Notes: generated by a model from the letters alone, not told the origin. Counted from the first letter of the stretch, positions 36,142 to 45,300 are shown. The stretch: DNA of 64,000 nucleotides from Trabulsiella odontotermitis (GCF_030053895.1 NZ_CP125781.1:3286001-3350000), one strand, 5' to 3'. Program-made: numbers and translations.

Positions 36142-36786
36142 TTATAAAGGGGTGTCAAATGACAGAGGCCAGTCCTTAAGCCTGTTTTCGTCCTGATCAG
36201 CACACTGACTGCATATTCTGTCTTTCAGCGCTGTTTGACTTGCAGGATCGGCATGGCCGAGCAGCAGATAAACCGGTTCCTCTTTTTCAGATATCCCCGT
36301 TTTCAGTACTGTCACATTCCAGCCGGATCGCCTGATAATATGCATCATGGGATGACTTGCCACCGCCAGGATACCGTCATAATGATGCCGCCGCGCATAG
36401 TTAATTAACGCCAGGAATAAAACCAGTGTTACCGGATAGCGCTTCCCGAGAAACTCACTGACCCTTTCTTTATCGACAAAAAAACGCGTGGATTCAAGGA
36501 AATTCCCTTCCGGGATTTTAACGTCATTAAAGAATGCTGAAAATGTGTCATCCAGCATATTATGATGCTTCATATCAATGATCCGTGTACCACAGATTAT
36601 CATGCCGTTTTTAACGCCAAACAAATAATTCGCCGTTTCATTATCAAACTGATCGTATTCTTTCCCCTCAAAACAACTCACTGCCCATTGCAGACGATCT
36701 TTAAAAATATTCTTCCTTAACATAAAAAACTCTTCCGATTTTTCATGACTCAGCGATGAGAAATTAACAACATAAACGTTAAACAT
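36142..36786 (-). CDS. LuxI-type acyl-homoserine-lactone synthase
   Basis: 214 residues. All invariant LuxI residues are present in register: Arg24, Phe28, Trp34, Glu43, Asp45, Asp48, Arg68, Phe82, Glu98 and Arg101. The sequence follows EsaI of Pantoea closely (RFFVDK, the long LVLFLALINYARRHHY helix, TWPL-like tail KDWPLSFD). Ala141 aligns with Thr140 of EsaI, the residue linked to 3-oxo substrates, so an unsubstituted acyl chain (for example C4 or C6) is predicted. Ribosome site AGGTGA lies 5 nt before ATG; an AATGTA/TACATT inverted repeat at 36802-36821 sits at the promoter. Stops of luxI and luxR touch with no gap. Confidence 0.94.
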   Translation of the reverse strand: MFNVYVVNFSSLSHEKSEEFFMLRKNIFKDRLQWAVSCFEGKEYDQFDNETANYLFGVKNGMIICGTRIIDMKHHNMLDDTFSAFFNDVKIPEGNFLESTRFFVDKERVSEFLGKRYPVTLVLFLALINYARRHHYDGILAVASHPMMHIIRRSGWNVTVLKTGISEKEEPVYLLLGHADPASQTALKDRICSQCADQDENRLKDWPLSFDTPL

Positions 36787-36953
36787 AATGTCACCTGTAT
36801 AAATGTATTTGAAATTACATTCGGTAACATCAGTGAAGCTTAACCAATAGCATGCCGGAGCCCGGAAATAATAATTCTTTTTGGCGGCATGTAAAAAGGA
36901 ATAACTGACGGGAGAGTTTATTCAATATTTAATATTTGCTCCCCCCTGTTCAT

Positions 36954-37616
36954 TCATCGTGTCCAATTCACTACGGGCCACTGGCGAATCTCGCCCTGAG
37001 CCTGTAATTGTGGACAAGGATTGACCAGAACCACCTCGTCAGCGACAAGGCATAACGGAAAGTCATTGATGGAATCGGTGTAAAACACCATTTTCCCGCC
37101 CGCCTGCGGATGCATCGCCAGCCATTCCTTCAGCCGGGTCACTTTTCCCTGCTGATAGCTCGGCGTACCACTAATCACGTTGCTGTAATGACCATCGTCA
37201 ATGCGCACATCAACCCCTGCCACGTGATCGATACCCAGAGCGCGGGCGATGGGTTTCACCAGCAGACTGACCGATGCGGAGATAATCATCATGTGCTGCT
37301 TTTCAGCGTGCAGTGTCTGGATCAGATCCCGCGCCTGCGGGTACACACGGGGGATGATCGTGTCATTGACCCATTGCATAATGCGCCGATCAACCTCCTC
37401 TGTGGTCATTGTCGCCAGCGGTGCCAGCGTCAACGCCACGTAAGCATGGATATCCATTTTGCCGACCGCATAGTCAGCCATCAGTCGCGCTTCCTGCTGC
37501 AGATAGCCGGCATCATGGACCAGGCCTTCACGGACCAGATATTCACTCCAGTAAGTGCTGCTGTCGCCCTCAATCAGGGTGTTGTCTAAATCGAAGAGAT
37601 ACAATGAGTCAGTCAT
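36954..37616 (-). CDS. HAD-IB family phosphatase (SerB/CicA-like)
   Basis: 220 residues from the ATG at 37616, the usual length; an in-frame ATG 13 codons earlier is less likely. HAD motifs: LFDLDNTL (nucleophile Asp), ISASVSLLV (motif II), the Lys in VTRLKEWL (motif III) and YTDSINDFPL (motif IV). Closest to the CicA/phosphoserine-phosphatase-like HAD-IB group; the natural phosphate ester is unknown. It stands alone between luxI and the xylonate operon. Confidence 0.88.
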   Translation of the reverse strand: MTDSLYLFDLDNTLIEGDSSTYWSEYLVREGLVHDAGYLQQEARLMADYAVGKMDIHAYVALTLAPLATMTTEEVDRRIMQWVNDTIIPRVYPQARDLIQTLHAEKQHMMIISASVSLLVKPIARALGIDHVAGVDVRIDDGHYSNVISGTPSYQQGKVTRLKEWLAMHPQAGGKMVFYTDSINDFPLCLVADEVVLVNPCPQLQAQGEIRQWPVVNWTR

Positions 37617-37923
37617 AATGCGTCCGTCGCCGTGGGAAAGTTCAGGGTATAGCACAGAGAGATGACGGCTGAATGGCAGAACATAACATGATGAAAATAC
37701 TCAGATGATCTTTCATTAAAGCGAGAAGATTTAAATCTTTAGTGACCAGCGAAATTATCCATAAAAATAACCTCCAGCGAATTATCAGTAAATCTCTCCC
37801 TTATTGCCGAAATATGTGTTCGATCACACTTTTCGGCTATAACATGGTTCAGCCTGTTGAACTAAGGGTATTTTCGCCATTTCACTATTTATAAACTCAA
37901 TACCAGTTCAACAAGAGGCCGCC

Positions 37924-38706
37924 ATGAGTAGCAGAGGGTGTAATTCATTAATCCGTGCTGAAAAAATACTGACTTATATCGCTTACGTCGGTGTAGCGAG
38001 CTATATGGAGCTGTTAAGGGAATTCCAGTACCCTAAAAGTAGTTTGTTAAATTTATTAAATGTTATGATTGAATGTGGCTTTTTAATTAAGAGTGAAAAT
38101 AACCAGTATGCGCTGGGAATTAAAAATTATGAACTCGGATGCCAGGCGCTACATCGGAAAAACATTTTTGAAGTCACCAAACGGCCAATGCATGAGCTGT
38201 CATTAAAAAGCGGGCTGGTGTGTCATCTCGGGGCGATGGAGAGTCATTCCGCTATCTACCTCGATAAAGTGGAAAGTCACGATTCTGTTCCGACACGGAA
38301 AAGCTGGATTGGCAAGACGCTGGAGCTTCACATTACCGCGCTGGGCAAGGCATTGCTGGCATGGAAGACCCCGGACGAACTCGATTATTTTATGGATGTC
38401 CTGACGCTTAAAAAACACACTGAAAATACGATCACCGATAAAAAAGCGTTCAGGGAAGAGTTACAGAAAACGCGTTTACGTGGCTGGGCCATTGATAACG
38501 AAGAATCAACCTATGGCGCCGTCTGTTTAAGTATGCCGGTTTTTAATATGTACAAACGGGTTAACTATGCGATTTCCCTTTCGGGGGATCCAGAAGTGTA
38601 CTCAGGAAATAATGTTGACAGGTACCTCGAATTGCTAAGGCAATGCGCCGGGCAAATTTCCTATGGGCTGGGGTACCGAAATGAATCTTTAAGAAAAGGA
38701 AACTGA
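37924..38706 (+). CDS. yjhI: IclR-family regulator of the xylonate operon (YjhI-like)
   Basis: 260 residues. N-terminal winged HTH (IRAEKILTYIAYVGVASYMELLREFQYPKSSLLNLLNVMIECGFL) and C-terminal IclR effector domain (about 85-250: GLVCHLGAMESHSAIYLDKVES, GKTLELHITALGKALLA). Same neighbours and order as E. coli yjhIHGF, where the encoded regulator controls D-xylonate use. It ends 4 bp before yjhH. Confidence 0.88.
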   Translation: MSSRGCNSLIRAEKILTYIAYVGVASYMELLREFQYPKSSLLNLLNVMIECGFLIKSENNQYALGIKNYELGCQALHRKNIFEVTKRPMHELSLKSGLVCHLGAMESHSAIYLDKVESHDSVPTRKSWIGKTLELHITALGKALLAWKTPDELDYFMDVLTLKKHTENTITDKKAFREELQKTRLRGWAIDNEESTYGAVCLSMPVFNMYKRVNYAISLSGDPEVYSGNNVDRYLELLRQCAGQISYGLGYRNESLRKGN

Positions 38707-38710
38707 TGTA

Positions 38711-39616
38711 ATGAAAAAATTTAAGGGGATTATTCCGCCAGTCTCCAGTACTTTCGACCGTCATGGTGCTATCGATAAAGTGGCAATGAAACAGGTTGCG
38801 GACTTTTTGATTAACAAAGGCGTCGATGGTCTTTTTTATTTAGGCACAGGCGGAGAATTTAGCCAGATGAATGCCAGTCAGCGAATGGCATTTACAGAAG
38901 CGGCGGTCTCTGCGGTGGACGGGCGTGTCCCCGTATTAATTGGCGTGGGTTCACCATCAACCGATGAAGCGGTAAAACTGGCGCGCCATGCCGAAGCATG
39001 TGGTGCAGAGGGTATTGTCGCGATTAATCCTTATTACTGGAAGGTGGCTTCCCGCAACCTGGACGATTATTACCACCAGATCGCCAGCAATGTCGAACTC
39101 CCTGTCATCATTTATAACTTCCCGGATCTGACCGGCCAGGATCTCAACCCGGAGATGGTTAAACGTTTAGTCCTGCAGAATGAAAATATTGTCGGTATTA
39201 AAGACACGATAGACAGCGTTGCGCATTTGCGCACGATGATCAATACCGTAAAAGCGGTGCGCCCCGACTTCTCCGTATTCTGCGGTTACGATGATCATTT
39301 ACTGAATACGTTACTGCTTGGCGGCGACGGCGCAATTACCGCCAGCGCGAATTTTGCCCCCGAACTCTCTATTGGTATCTACAAAGCCTGGCAGGAAGGC
39401 GATCTCGCGCTGGCGGCCTCTCTCAATAAAAGGCTGCTGCAACTGCCCTCCATTTATGCGCTGGAGACCCCTTTCGTCTCGCTGATAAAACATGCCATGC
39501 AATGTGTCGGGTTACCCATTGATGCTTATTGCCTGCCGCCGATACTGGAAGCCTCAGAAGAGGCAAAAGATAAAGTCCATGCATTACTCGTCGCGCAGGG
39601 AATAGTAAACGCCTGA
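38711..39616 (+). CDS. yjhH: Dihydrodipicolinate-synthase-family aldolase (YjhH-like)
   Basis: 301 residues. DapA-type TIM barrel: GTGGEFSQM, YYWKVASRNLDDYYHQIASNVELPVIIYNFPDLTG (Tyr of the catalytic triad), NIVGIKDTIDS (Schiff-base Lys). In E. coli YjhH cleaves 2-keto-3-deoxy-D-xylonate to pyruvate and glycolaldehyde, the step after YjhG. The gene is 9 bp upstream of yjhG. Confidence 0.92.
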   Translation: MKKFKGIIPPVSSTFDRHGAIDKVAMKQVADFLINKGVDGLFYLGTGGEFSQMNASQRMAFTEAAVSAVDGRVPVLIGVGSPSTDEAVKLARHAEACGAEGIVAINPYYWKVASRNLDDYYHQIASNVELPVIIYNFPDLTGQDLNPEMVKRLVLQNENIVGIKDTIDSVAHLRTMINTVKAVRPDFSVFCGYDDHLLNTLLLGGDGAITASANFAPELSIGIYKAWQEGDLALAASLNKRLLQLPSIYALETPFVSLIKHAMQCVGLPIDAYCLPPILEASEEAKDKVHALLVAQGIVNA

Positions 39617-39625
39617 GGAGGCAAT

Positions 39626-41593
39626 ATGTCTGTTCATGATATTTTTGATGACGACAACCGGGATATTTATAGCGTCAGAACCCATGCCGCTGGCCCGGAA
39701 GGTGAACTCCCGCTGACCGCCGATATGCTCATCAATCGACCGAGCGGTGACATATTTGGCATGACAATGAATGCGGGGATGGGCTGGAAGCCGGACGAAC
39801 TTGATCGTGACAGTATTCTGTTACTCAGCACGCTGGGCGGATTGCGTGGCGCTGATGGCAAACCTGTCGCCCTCGCGTTGCATCAGGGTCACTATGAGCT
39901 GGATATCCAGATGAAAGCGGCGGCGGAGACGATCACCGCCAATAAGGCGTTGCCGTATGCCGTGTATGTCTCCGACCCTTGCGATGGCCGCACGCAGGGG
40001 ACCAACGGTATGTTCGATTCCCTGCCGTATCGTAACGATGCCTCCATGGTGATGCGCCGGTTGATCCGTTCTCTGCCGGATGCCAGAGCGGTGATCGGCG
40101 TTGCCACCTGTGATAAAGGCTTGCCGGCGACCATGATGGCGCTGGCGTCCCAGCATGATAAAGCCACGGTGCTCATCCCCGGCGGCGCCACCCTGCCCGC
40201 TCAGCACGGCGAGGATAATGGCAAGGTTCAGACCATTGGCGCGCGTTTTGCCAACGGTGAGTTAACGCTACAGGCCGCTCGCCGTGCCGGGTGCCAGGCA
40301 TGTGCGTCGTCTGGCGGCGGCTGCCAGTTCCTCGGTACGGCAGGCACATCGCAAGTGGTTGCCGAAGGTCTGGGGCTCGCCATTCCGCATTCTGCCCTGG
40401 CGCCTTCCGGGGAACCGGTATGGAAAGAGATCGCCAGAGCCTCGGCGCGCGCGGCGTTACAGCTGGTCAAAAAAGGGATTACGACAAAAGATATCCTCAC
40501 GGATAAAGCCATTGAGAATGCCATGATGGTGCATGCCGCCTTTGGCGGATCCACGAATCTGCTGCTGCATATCCCGGCCATAGCCCATCAGGCGGGTTGT
40601 CATCTGCCTACCGTGGATGACTGGATCCGCATCAACAAACAGGTGCCTCGCCTGGTCAGTGTGTTGCCCAACGGCCCGGTGTATCACCCGACGGTGAATG
40701 CGTTTATGGCGGGCGGTGTGCCGGAAGTCATGCTGCATCTGCGCGAGCTGGGTTTACTGCATGAAGATGTGATGACGGTGACCGGCAATACTCTCAAAGA
40801 AAACCTCGACTGGTGGCAACATTCTGAACGTCGGCAGATGTTTAAAGACCTTCTGCGTAAACAGGAACATGTTGAACCGGAAGACGTGATTATGTCGCCG
40901 CAGCAGGCATTAGCGCGTGGATTAACCTCCACCATTACCTTCCCTGTCGGCAATATTGCACCAGAAGGTTCCGTCATTAAATCAACCGCGATTGACGCGT
41001 CGGTCATTAATGAAGAGGGTATTTATTATCATAAAGGTGCCGCGAAAGTTTATCTTTCAGAGAAAGCGGCGATTTATGATATCAAGCACGAAAAAATTAA
41101 AGCAGGCGATATTCTGGTCATCATGGGTGCCGGCCCGTCAGGCACCGGGATGGAAGAAACGTATCAGGTCACCAGCGCGCTGAAGCATCTGTCGTATGGC
41201 AAACATGTTTCGTTGATTACCGATGCCAGATTTTCGGGCGTATCGACTGGCGCGTGTATTGGTCATGTTGGCCCGGAAGCCCTTGCCGGAGGCGCCATTG
41301 GTAAATTACGCACTGGCGATATTATCGAAATCAAAATTGACTGCAAACAACTCCAGGGCGAAGTTAATTTCCTGGGAACCCATCTTGATGAAAAACCACT
41401 CTCACGAGAGGAGGCTACTGTTATTTTGAATACCAGGGATACACATCCTGATTTAATGCCAGACCCTGAACTGCCGGATGATACAAGATTGTGGGCAATG
41501 CTCCAGGCGGTCAGTGGCGGCACATGGACTGGATGTATATATGATGTCAATAAAATAAATCAGGCCTTACAGCAATGTATTAAAAAGTCCTGA
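39626..41593 (+). CDS. yjhG: D-xylonate dehydratase (IlvD/Edd family, YjhG-like)
   Basis: 655 residues, the same length as E. coli YjhG. Iron-sulfur and active-site motifs of the IlvD/Edd family: SDPCDGRTQGT, GVATCDKGLPATM, GCQACASSGGGCQFLGTAGTSQ, then LITDARFSGVSTG near the C-terminus. Converts D-xylonate to 2-keto-3-deoxyxylonate in the cytoplasm. Strong ribosome site GAGGAGG. A 104-bp gap with a hairpin separates it from the transporter gene. Confidence 0.94.
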   Translation: MSVHDIFDDDNRDIYSVRTHAAGPEGELPLTADMLINRPSGDIFGMTMNAGMGWKPDELDRDSILLLSTLGGLRGADGKPVALALHQGHYELDIQMKAAAETITANKALPYAVYVSDPCDGRTQGTNGMFDSLPYRNDASMVMRRLIRSLPDARAVIGVATCDKGLPATMMALASQHDKATVLIPGGATLPAQHGEDNGKVQTIGARFANGELTLQAARRAGCQACASSGGGCQFLGTAGTSQVVAEGLGLAIPHSALAPSGEPVWKEIARASARAALQLVKKGITTKDILTDKAIENAMMVHAAFGGSTNLLLHIPAIAHQAGCHLPTVDDWIRINKQVPRLVSVLPNGPVYHPTVNAFMAGGVPEVMLHLRELGLLHEDVMTVTGNTLKENLDWWQHSERRQMFKDLLRKQEHVEPEDVIMSPQQALARGLTSTITFPVGNIAPEGSVIKSTAIDASVINEEGIYYHKGAAKVYLSEKAAIYDIKHEKIKAGDILVIMGAGPSGTGMEETYQVTSALKHLSYGKHVSLITDARFSGVSTGACIGHVGPEALAGGAIGKLRTGDIIEIKIDCKQLQGEVNFLGTHLDEKPLSREEATVILNTRDTHPDLMPDPELPDDTRLWAMLQAVSGGTWTGCIYDVNKINQALQQCIKKS

Positions 41594-41622
41594 AATAAAT
41601 AAAACCTTTATCCTGAGTCATT

Positions 41623-41657
41623 CAGGCTGAATACATCATTAATATGCATTCAGCCTG
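41623..41657 (+). repeat. Intercistronic hairpin between yjhG and yjhF
   Basis: CAGGCTGAAT (41623-41632) and ATTCAGCCTG (41648-41657) pair perfectly across 15 nt. No T-run follows, so it may tune the ratio of the messages or stabilise the upstream part rather than end transcription. Confidence 0.6.
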
Positions 41658-41696
41658 GATTATGGTGGATAATTTTCTGATGAATGAGAGGACGTT

Positions 41697-43046
41697 ATGC
41701 CGCTATTGATCGTTGTGGCAGGTATCGCTGTACTCCTGCTTTTAACTATAAGAATTAAACTGAACACCTTTGTTTCTTTAATTATCGTCTCTATTGGCGT
41801 CGCCATCGCCAGTGGTATGAGACTGGATAAAGTTGTTACGTCTGTTGAATCGGGACTGGGTGGCACGCTGGGCCATATTGGTCTGATATTTGGTTTCGGT
41901 GTGATGTTAGGGCGCTTATTAGCCGATGCCGGTGGCGCTCAGCGTATTGCCCTGACCATGCTCAAGTATTTTGGCGCGAAAAAACTGGACTGGGCGGTGG
42001 TATGTTCAGCCTTTATTGTCGGGATCGCTTTATTTTTTGAAGTCGGTTTGATTTTGCTGGTGCCGATTTTATTTGCCATCGCGCGTGAAGCGAAAATTTC
42101 GCCCATGTATATGTGCGTACCGATGCTCGCGGGTTTGCTGGTGGCGCACGGTTTCCTGCCTCCGCACCCGGGTCCGACCGTCATTGCCAGAGAATATGGT
42201 GCTGATGTCGGCGTCGTACTCCTTTACGGTATTGCGGTAGGTATTCCGACCTTTATTATCTGTGGTCCATTGCTCAACAAAGTCTGTCAGCGTTTAATTC
42301 CCGATGCGTTTAAAAAAGAGGGGAATATCGCTTCTCTTGGCGCAACCAAAAGCTTTAGTGAAAGCGAAATGCCTGGCTTCGGTATCAGTTTTCTGACTGC
42401 GATGTTACCGGTGATATTAATGGCGCTGGTTACCATTATGCAGATGGCGCGTCCGGCGAATGCCGGTGAGCCAGGCACACTGTATAACGTGTTCCTGTTT
42501 TTAGGCAACTCCACCATTGCGATGCTGATTTCTCTGCTTTTCGCCATTTACACCATGGGCCTGGGGAGGGGGAAAACCATCCCTGAACTGATGGATTCGT
42601 GCGGTAAGGCAATTGCAGGGATCGCGGGCCTGTTATTAATTATCGGTGGCGGTGGTGCATTCAAACAGGTGTTGATCGACTCCGGCGTGGGGCAGTTTAT
42701 TTCCACGATGGTTTCGGGCATGGATATTAACCCAATTCTGATGGCCTGGGGTGTGGCCGCATTTCTGAGGATTTGCCTGGGTTCAGCCACTGTCGCGGCA
42801 ATATCAACGGCAGGGCTGGTGATCCCACTTCTGGCAGCGCATCCCACCACCAATCTGGCGCTGATCACGCTGGCTACCGGCGCGGGTTCCTGTATCTGTT
42901 CGCATGTGAATGATGCCAGTTTCTGGATGATTAAAGATTTCTTCGGGTTAACGACAAAAGAAACGTTATTATCCTGGACGCTGATGTCTACCCTGCTGTC
43001 GATTTGTGGGCTGATTTTTATTCTCCTTACCAGCATGGTGATGTAA
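41697..43046 (+). CDS. yjhF: GntP-family sugar-acid permease (YjhF-like)
   Basis: 449 residues with about 12 membrane helices. GntP signatures: GFLPPHPGPTVIAREYGADVGVVLLYGI, FEVGLILLVPILF, GSATVAAISTAGLV, CSHVNDASFWMIKDFFGLTTKETLLSWT. Proton symporter for aldonates; its place after the xylonate dehydratase makes D-xylonate the expected substrate. GAGAGG ribosome site. Last gene of the operon, followed by a terminator. Confidence 0.92.
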   Translation: MPLLIVVAGIAVLLLLTIRIKLNTFVSLIIVSIGVAIASGMRLDKVVTSVESGLGGTLGHIGLIFGFGVMLGRLLADAGGAQRIALTMLKYFGAKKLDWAVVCSAFIVGIALFFEVGLILLVPILFAIAREAKISPMYMCVPMLAGLLVAHGFLPPHPGPTVIAREYGADVGVVLLYGIAVGIPTFIICGPLLNKVCQRLIPDAFKKEGNIASLGATKSFSESEMPGFGISFLTAMLPVILMALVTIMQMARPANAGEPGTLYNVFLFLGNSTIAMLISLLFAIYTMGLGRGKTIPELMDSCGKAIAGIAGLLLIIGGGGAFKQVLIDSGVGQFISTMVSGMDINPILMAWGVAAFLRICLGSATVAAISTAGLVIPLLAAHPTTNLALITLATGAGSCICSHVNDASFWMIKDFFGLTTKETLLSWTLMSTLLSICGLIFILLTSMVM

Positions 43047-43060
43047 TTTCGCATAATTCA

Positions 43061-43087
43061 GGCTGGCTTCGGCCAGCCTTTGTTTTG
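43061..43087 (+). terminator. Intrinsic terminator of the xylonate operon
   Basis: GGCTGGC (43061-43067) and GCCAGCC (43072-43078) around a TTCG tetraloop, followed by TTTGTTTTG. It begins 14 bp after the yjhF stop. Confidence 0.9.
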
Positions 43088-43132
43088 CCGGTACTTTTTC
43101 CTCATCTTTGCATTACTTTACGCGTCGCCACT

Positions 43133-43163
43133 TTGACCTTGCCCTAAGGGGAAGCTTTATAAT
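43133..43163 (+). promoter_or_regulatory. CueR-type (MerR-family) promoter of cueP
   Basis: TTGACC (43133-43138) and TATAAT (43158-43163) are separated by 19 bp, the over-long spacer characteristic of MerR-family promoters, and the spacer holds an imperfect dyad (CCTTGCCC ... GGGGAAGC) like the CueR sites of copA and cueO. Copper-loaded CueR would untwist it and activate cueP. Confidence 0.82.
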
Positions 43164-43195
43164 CAAATACACTTATTTCATGTGGAATTAAAATC

Positions 43196-43735
43196 ATGTC
43201 TACGCCATCACAATTAGTGTTATTAAGTCTGCTTGTCAGCAGTACCGCCTTCGCCGCCACGCCAGAATCAGAGTTCCTCGCTTCACACGGGCTGGCGGGT
43301 AAATCCGTTGAGCAAATCATCGAAACCATTGATCAGACACCGCAAAACCGCCCGCTCCCCTATTCCGCCTCTGTCACCAGTACCACCCTTAAGCTGTCCG
43401 ATGGCGGGCAAACCTATATGCTCCCGCTGGGTGAAAAGTTTTATCTCTCAGCGGCACCTTATGAAAACCAGACTCACCCTTGTTTTAATCACAGTCTTTC
43501 CGGTTGTCAGGGCGAAATGCCCAATGCCACGTTTGATGTAAAAGTGACTGACAATAAGGGAAATACGGTTATTCAGAAAAAGATGACCAGCCACCAGAAC
43601 GGTTTTATTGGCCTGTGGTTACCGCGCAATATGGAAGGTTCAATTGAAGTGAGTTATAACGGCAAAAAGGCTGTTCACCCTATTACAACCAAAGATGACA
43701 GCCAGACGTGCCTGACGGAATTGCAATTGCAGTGA
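43196..43735 (+). CDS. cueP: CueP periplasmic copper-binding protein
   Basis: 179 residues, the exact family length. Signal peptide (1-20, ending AFA). The three cysteines of CueP are in place: Cys96, Cys104 (PCFNHSLSGCQG) and Cys172 near the C-terminus; with His99 they lie in the copper site. In Salmonella CueP binds periplasmic copper and supplies SodC, substituting for the missing Cus system. Single-gene unit with a CueR-type promoter. Confidence 0.94.
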   Translation: MSTPSQLVLLSLLVSSTAFAATPESEFLASHGLAGKSVEQIIETIDQTPQNRPLPYSASVTSTTLKLSDGGQTYMLPLGEKFYLSAAPYENQTHPCFNHSLSGCQGEMPNATFDVKVTDNKGNTVIQKKMTSHQNGFIGLWLPRNMEGSIEVSYNGKKAVHPITTKDDSQTCLTELQLQ

Positions 43736-44031
43736 GTATCAGTGACGCCATGCGGTGCTCGGTAACTACCCGTACCGGCAAGCGCCCATTCTTCATTGAT
43801 TTCATGCCTGATAATTTTCGTCATAACGCATCCCTGTAGTGTGTGCTCTATGACCTTGTTGATTATAAGGTTTTACGCAATCACTATAGTCAGCGCGAAA
43901 CGGTGAGTACATTTTTGTTACGGGTAAAGTGGTTGGGTGAGTGTATTTTCGACTATTTGCTTCGTTATCCGGGCGCGTCTTTCCACGTCAAACCTGCTCA
44001 CCGATTTAAGCGGATATAAAATACGCTACCT

Positions 44032-44457
44032 CTAAGCATAGGGATGTGGTTTGTTGGTAGCCGTTGAAGAAGGGTAGGTTTGAGAAATTGTATTCTGGCG
44101 TCTAAAAACTCCCGGTGAAATTCCTACGTATTTATTGAATGCCACGTTGAATGCACTTGCTGATTGATAACCTATCTGGAATGCAATCTGTTCGATTTTA
44201 TCATTGCTACTCATCAGTGCTTTTTTCGCTAACGACATGCGCCAGAAGAGTAGGTATTTCAGTGGAGACATACCGACTGTCTCATTGAATACAGCAAAAA
44301 AAGATGAACGAGACATTGCGCAGTGGCTGGCGAGTTGGGCTATTTTCCAGTCAAAATCCGGCTTTTCATGAATGAGATGCAGTGCTAATGCGATCCTTTC
44401 GTGTTGTAGTCCTTGTAAGATGCCTGCCTTTTTTGACAGCGCTCCAGATGCACTACA
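44032..44457 (-). pseudogene. AraC-family regulator, C-terminal remnant
   Basis: Reads open from just after a TGA at 44458-44460 to the stop at 44032 and encodes the end of the effector domain and both HTH units (KAGILQGLQHERIALALHLIH, then IAQLASHCAMSRSSFFAVFNETVGMSPLKYLL and IAFQIGYQSASAFNVAFNKYVGISPGVFRR). The N-terminal cupin-type part expected for this family is missing and is replaced by transposase-remnant sequence. A start at 44316 would leave only the HTH. Probably inactive. Confidence 0.75.
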
Positions 44458-44496
44458 TCAAAACGCGATCCAAGGTGTATACGGCGTTGGGTTCAT

Positions 44497-44748
44497 TAAG
44501 CTGAAATGGAAGAAATGCATGCGAGGCTTGAGTCATTTCCTCAGGCGGTGGTCATGCGAAAGCAAACGGTAGAACATCCGTTTGGGACAATTAAAATGTG
44601 GATGGGTGCAACGCACTTCCTGATGCGGAAATTTAAAAACGTCAGTACGGAAATCAGTCTACATATATTGGCTTATAACCTGAAAAGGGTGCTATCGATA
44701 TGGGGTACTGCAGGATTGATAATTCAGCTGCAGGAACAATACGGCTAA
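44497..44748 (+). pseudogene. Transposase C-terminal fragment (IS1182-like)
   Basis: The frame encodes VEHPFGTIKMWMGATHFLMRKF and EISLHILAYNLKRVL, the end of the DDE domain of IS1182-type transposases, then stops. The rest of the transposase is absent and no inverted-repeat pair was recognised. It abuts the truncated AraC gene, so an insertion followed by deletion is likely. Confidence 0.75.
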
Positions 44749-45129
44749 CGGTTCCAGCCGTTTTATCCTCCAGTAACAACAGAGATCAGGTTCTTCTCCG
44801 CAATAAAAACTTCTGAGTCATCCGAATAAAATCACAGATTACCTCGTCAACTTAAACGACATTCTTAAAACACAGATGAGAAATATTGTTTGGCTAATTG
44901 AAGCTATGAGTTTTCACACAGCTTGCGCTCAGAGCGGACCTTCGAAGACATGTTTTGGTTTTCCATAATCAACCCGCCCTAATCATGTCACTGGAGCCTG
45001 AACACCTCCGGTGACTTCTGCACTTTGAGGGGACTCAAAGTGCAAACGACAATCAGAACGCATTCCCACCAGTCACAGATGCACCTGCGATTTTTTGCTT
45101 TCAGCGTTTTATTTCTGCGGAGGTGAAGC
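44749..45129. other. Scar region without genes
   Basis: Stops in all frames; contains the perfect GCACTTTGAG/CTCAAAGTGC hairpin at 45020-45043. Its position next to the transposase remnant suggests degraded mobile DNA. Confidence 0.5.
45020..45043. repeat. Perfect 10-bp inverted repeat
   Basis: GCACTTTGAG (45020-45029), GGGA, CTCAAAGTGC (45034-45043). Could be a bidirectional stem or a leftover element end. Confidence 0.6.
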
Positions 45130-45300
45130 GTGAAGCCTCAACGCCGGTGCAAAATCTGTAGCCATAAATTCGTTCCCGCTTTCGATAAAGGGTACAGCGT
45201 CGACGACCTGAAGCTGGTTATCGACCTGGATCACGAGCACTGGCATGACAATGACGAGCAGTATCAGAACATGCGTCCTGAGACACTGTTGGCCCGGTAG
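45130..45300 (+). CDS. Small hypothetical protein with CxxC
   Basis: 56 residues starting with GTG and preceded by GGAGG 6 nt upstream. Sequence begins KPQRRCKICSHKF and continues as an acidic tail rich in His and Asp. One CxxC pair suggests metal binding or half a zinc ribbon; it may equally be a fragment of a larger mobile-element protein. No family recognised. Confidence 0.35.
   Translation: MKPQRRCKICSHKFVPAFDKGYSVDDLKLVIDLDHEHWHDNDEQYQNMRPETLLAR

Noticed and set aside
43670..43824. Minus frame starting MTKIIRHEINEEWALAGTG, overlapping the end of cueP
   Set aside because: The start looks gene-like and could be the head of a lost gene, but it overlaps cueP antisense and is only about 50 codons; no family could be supported.
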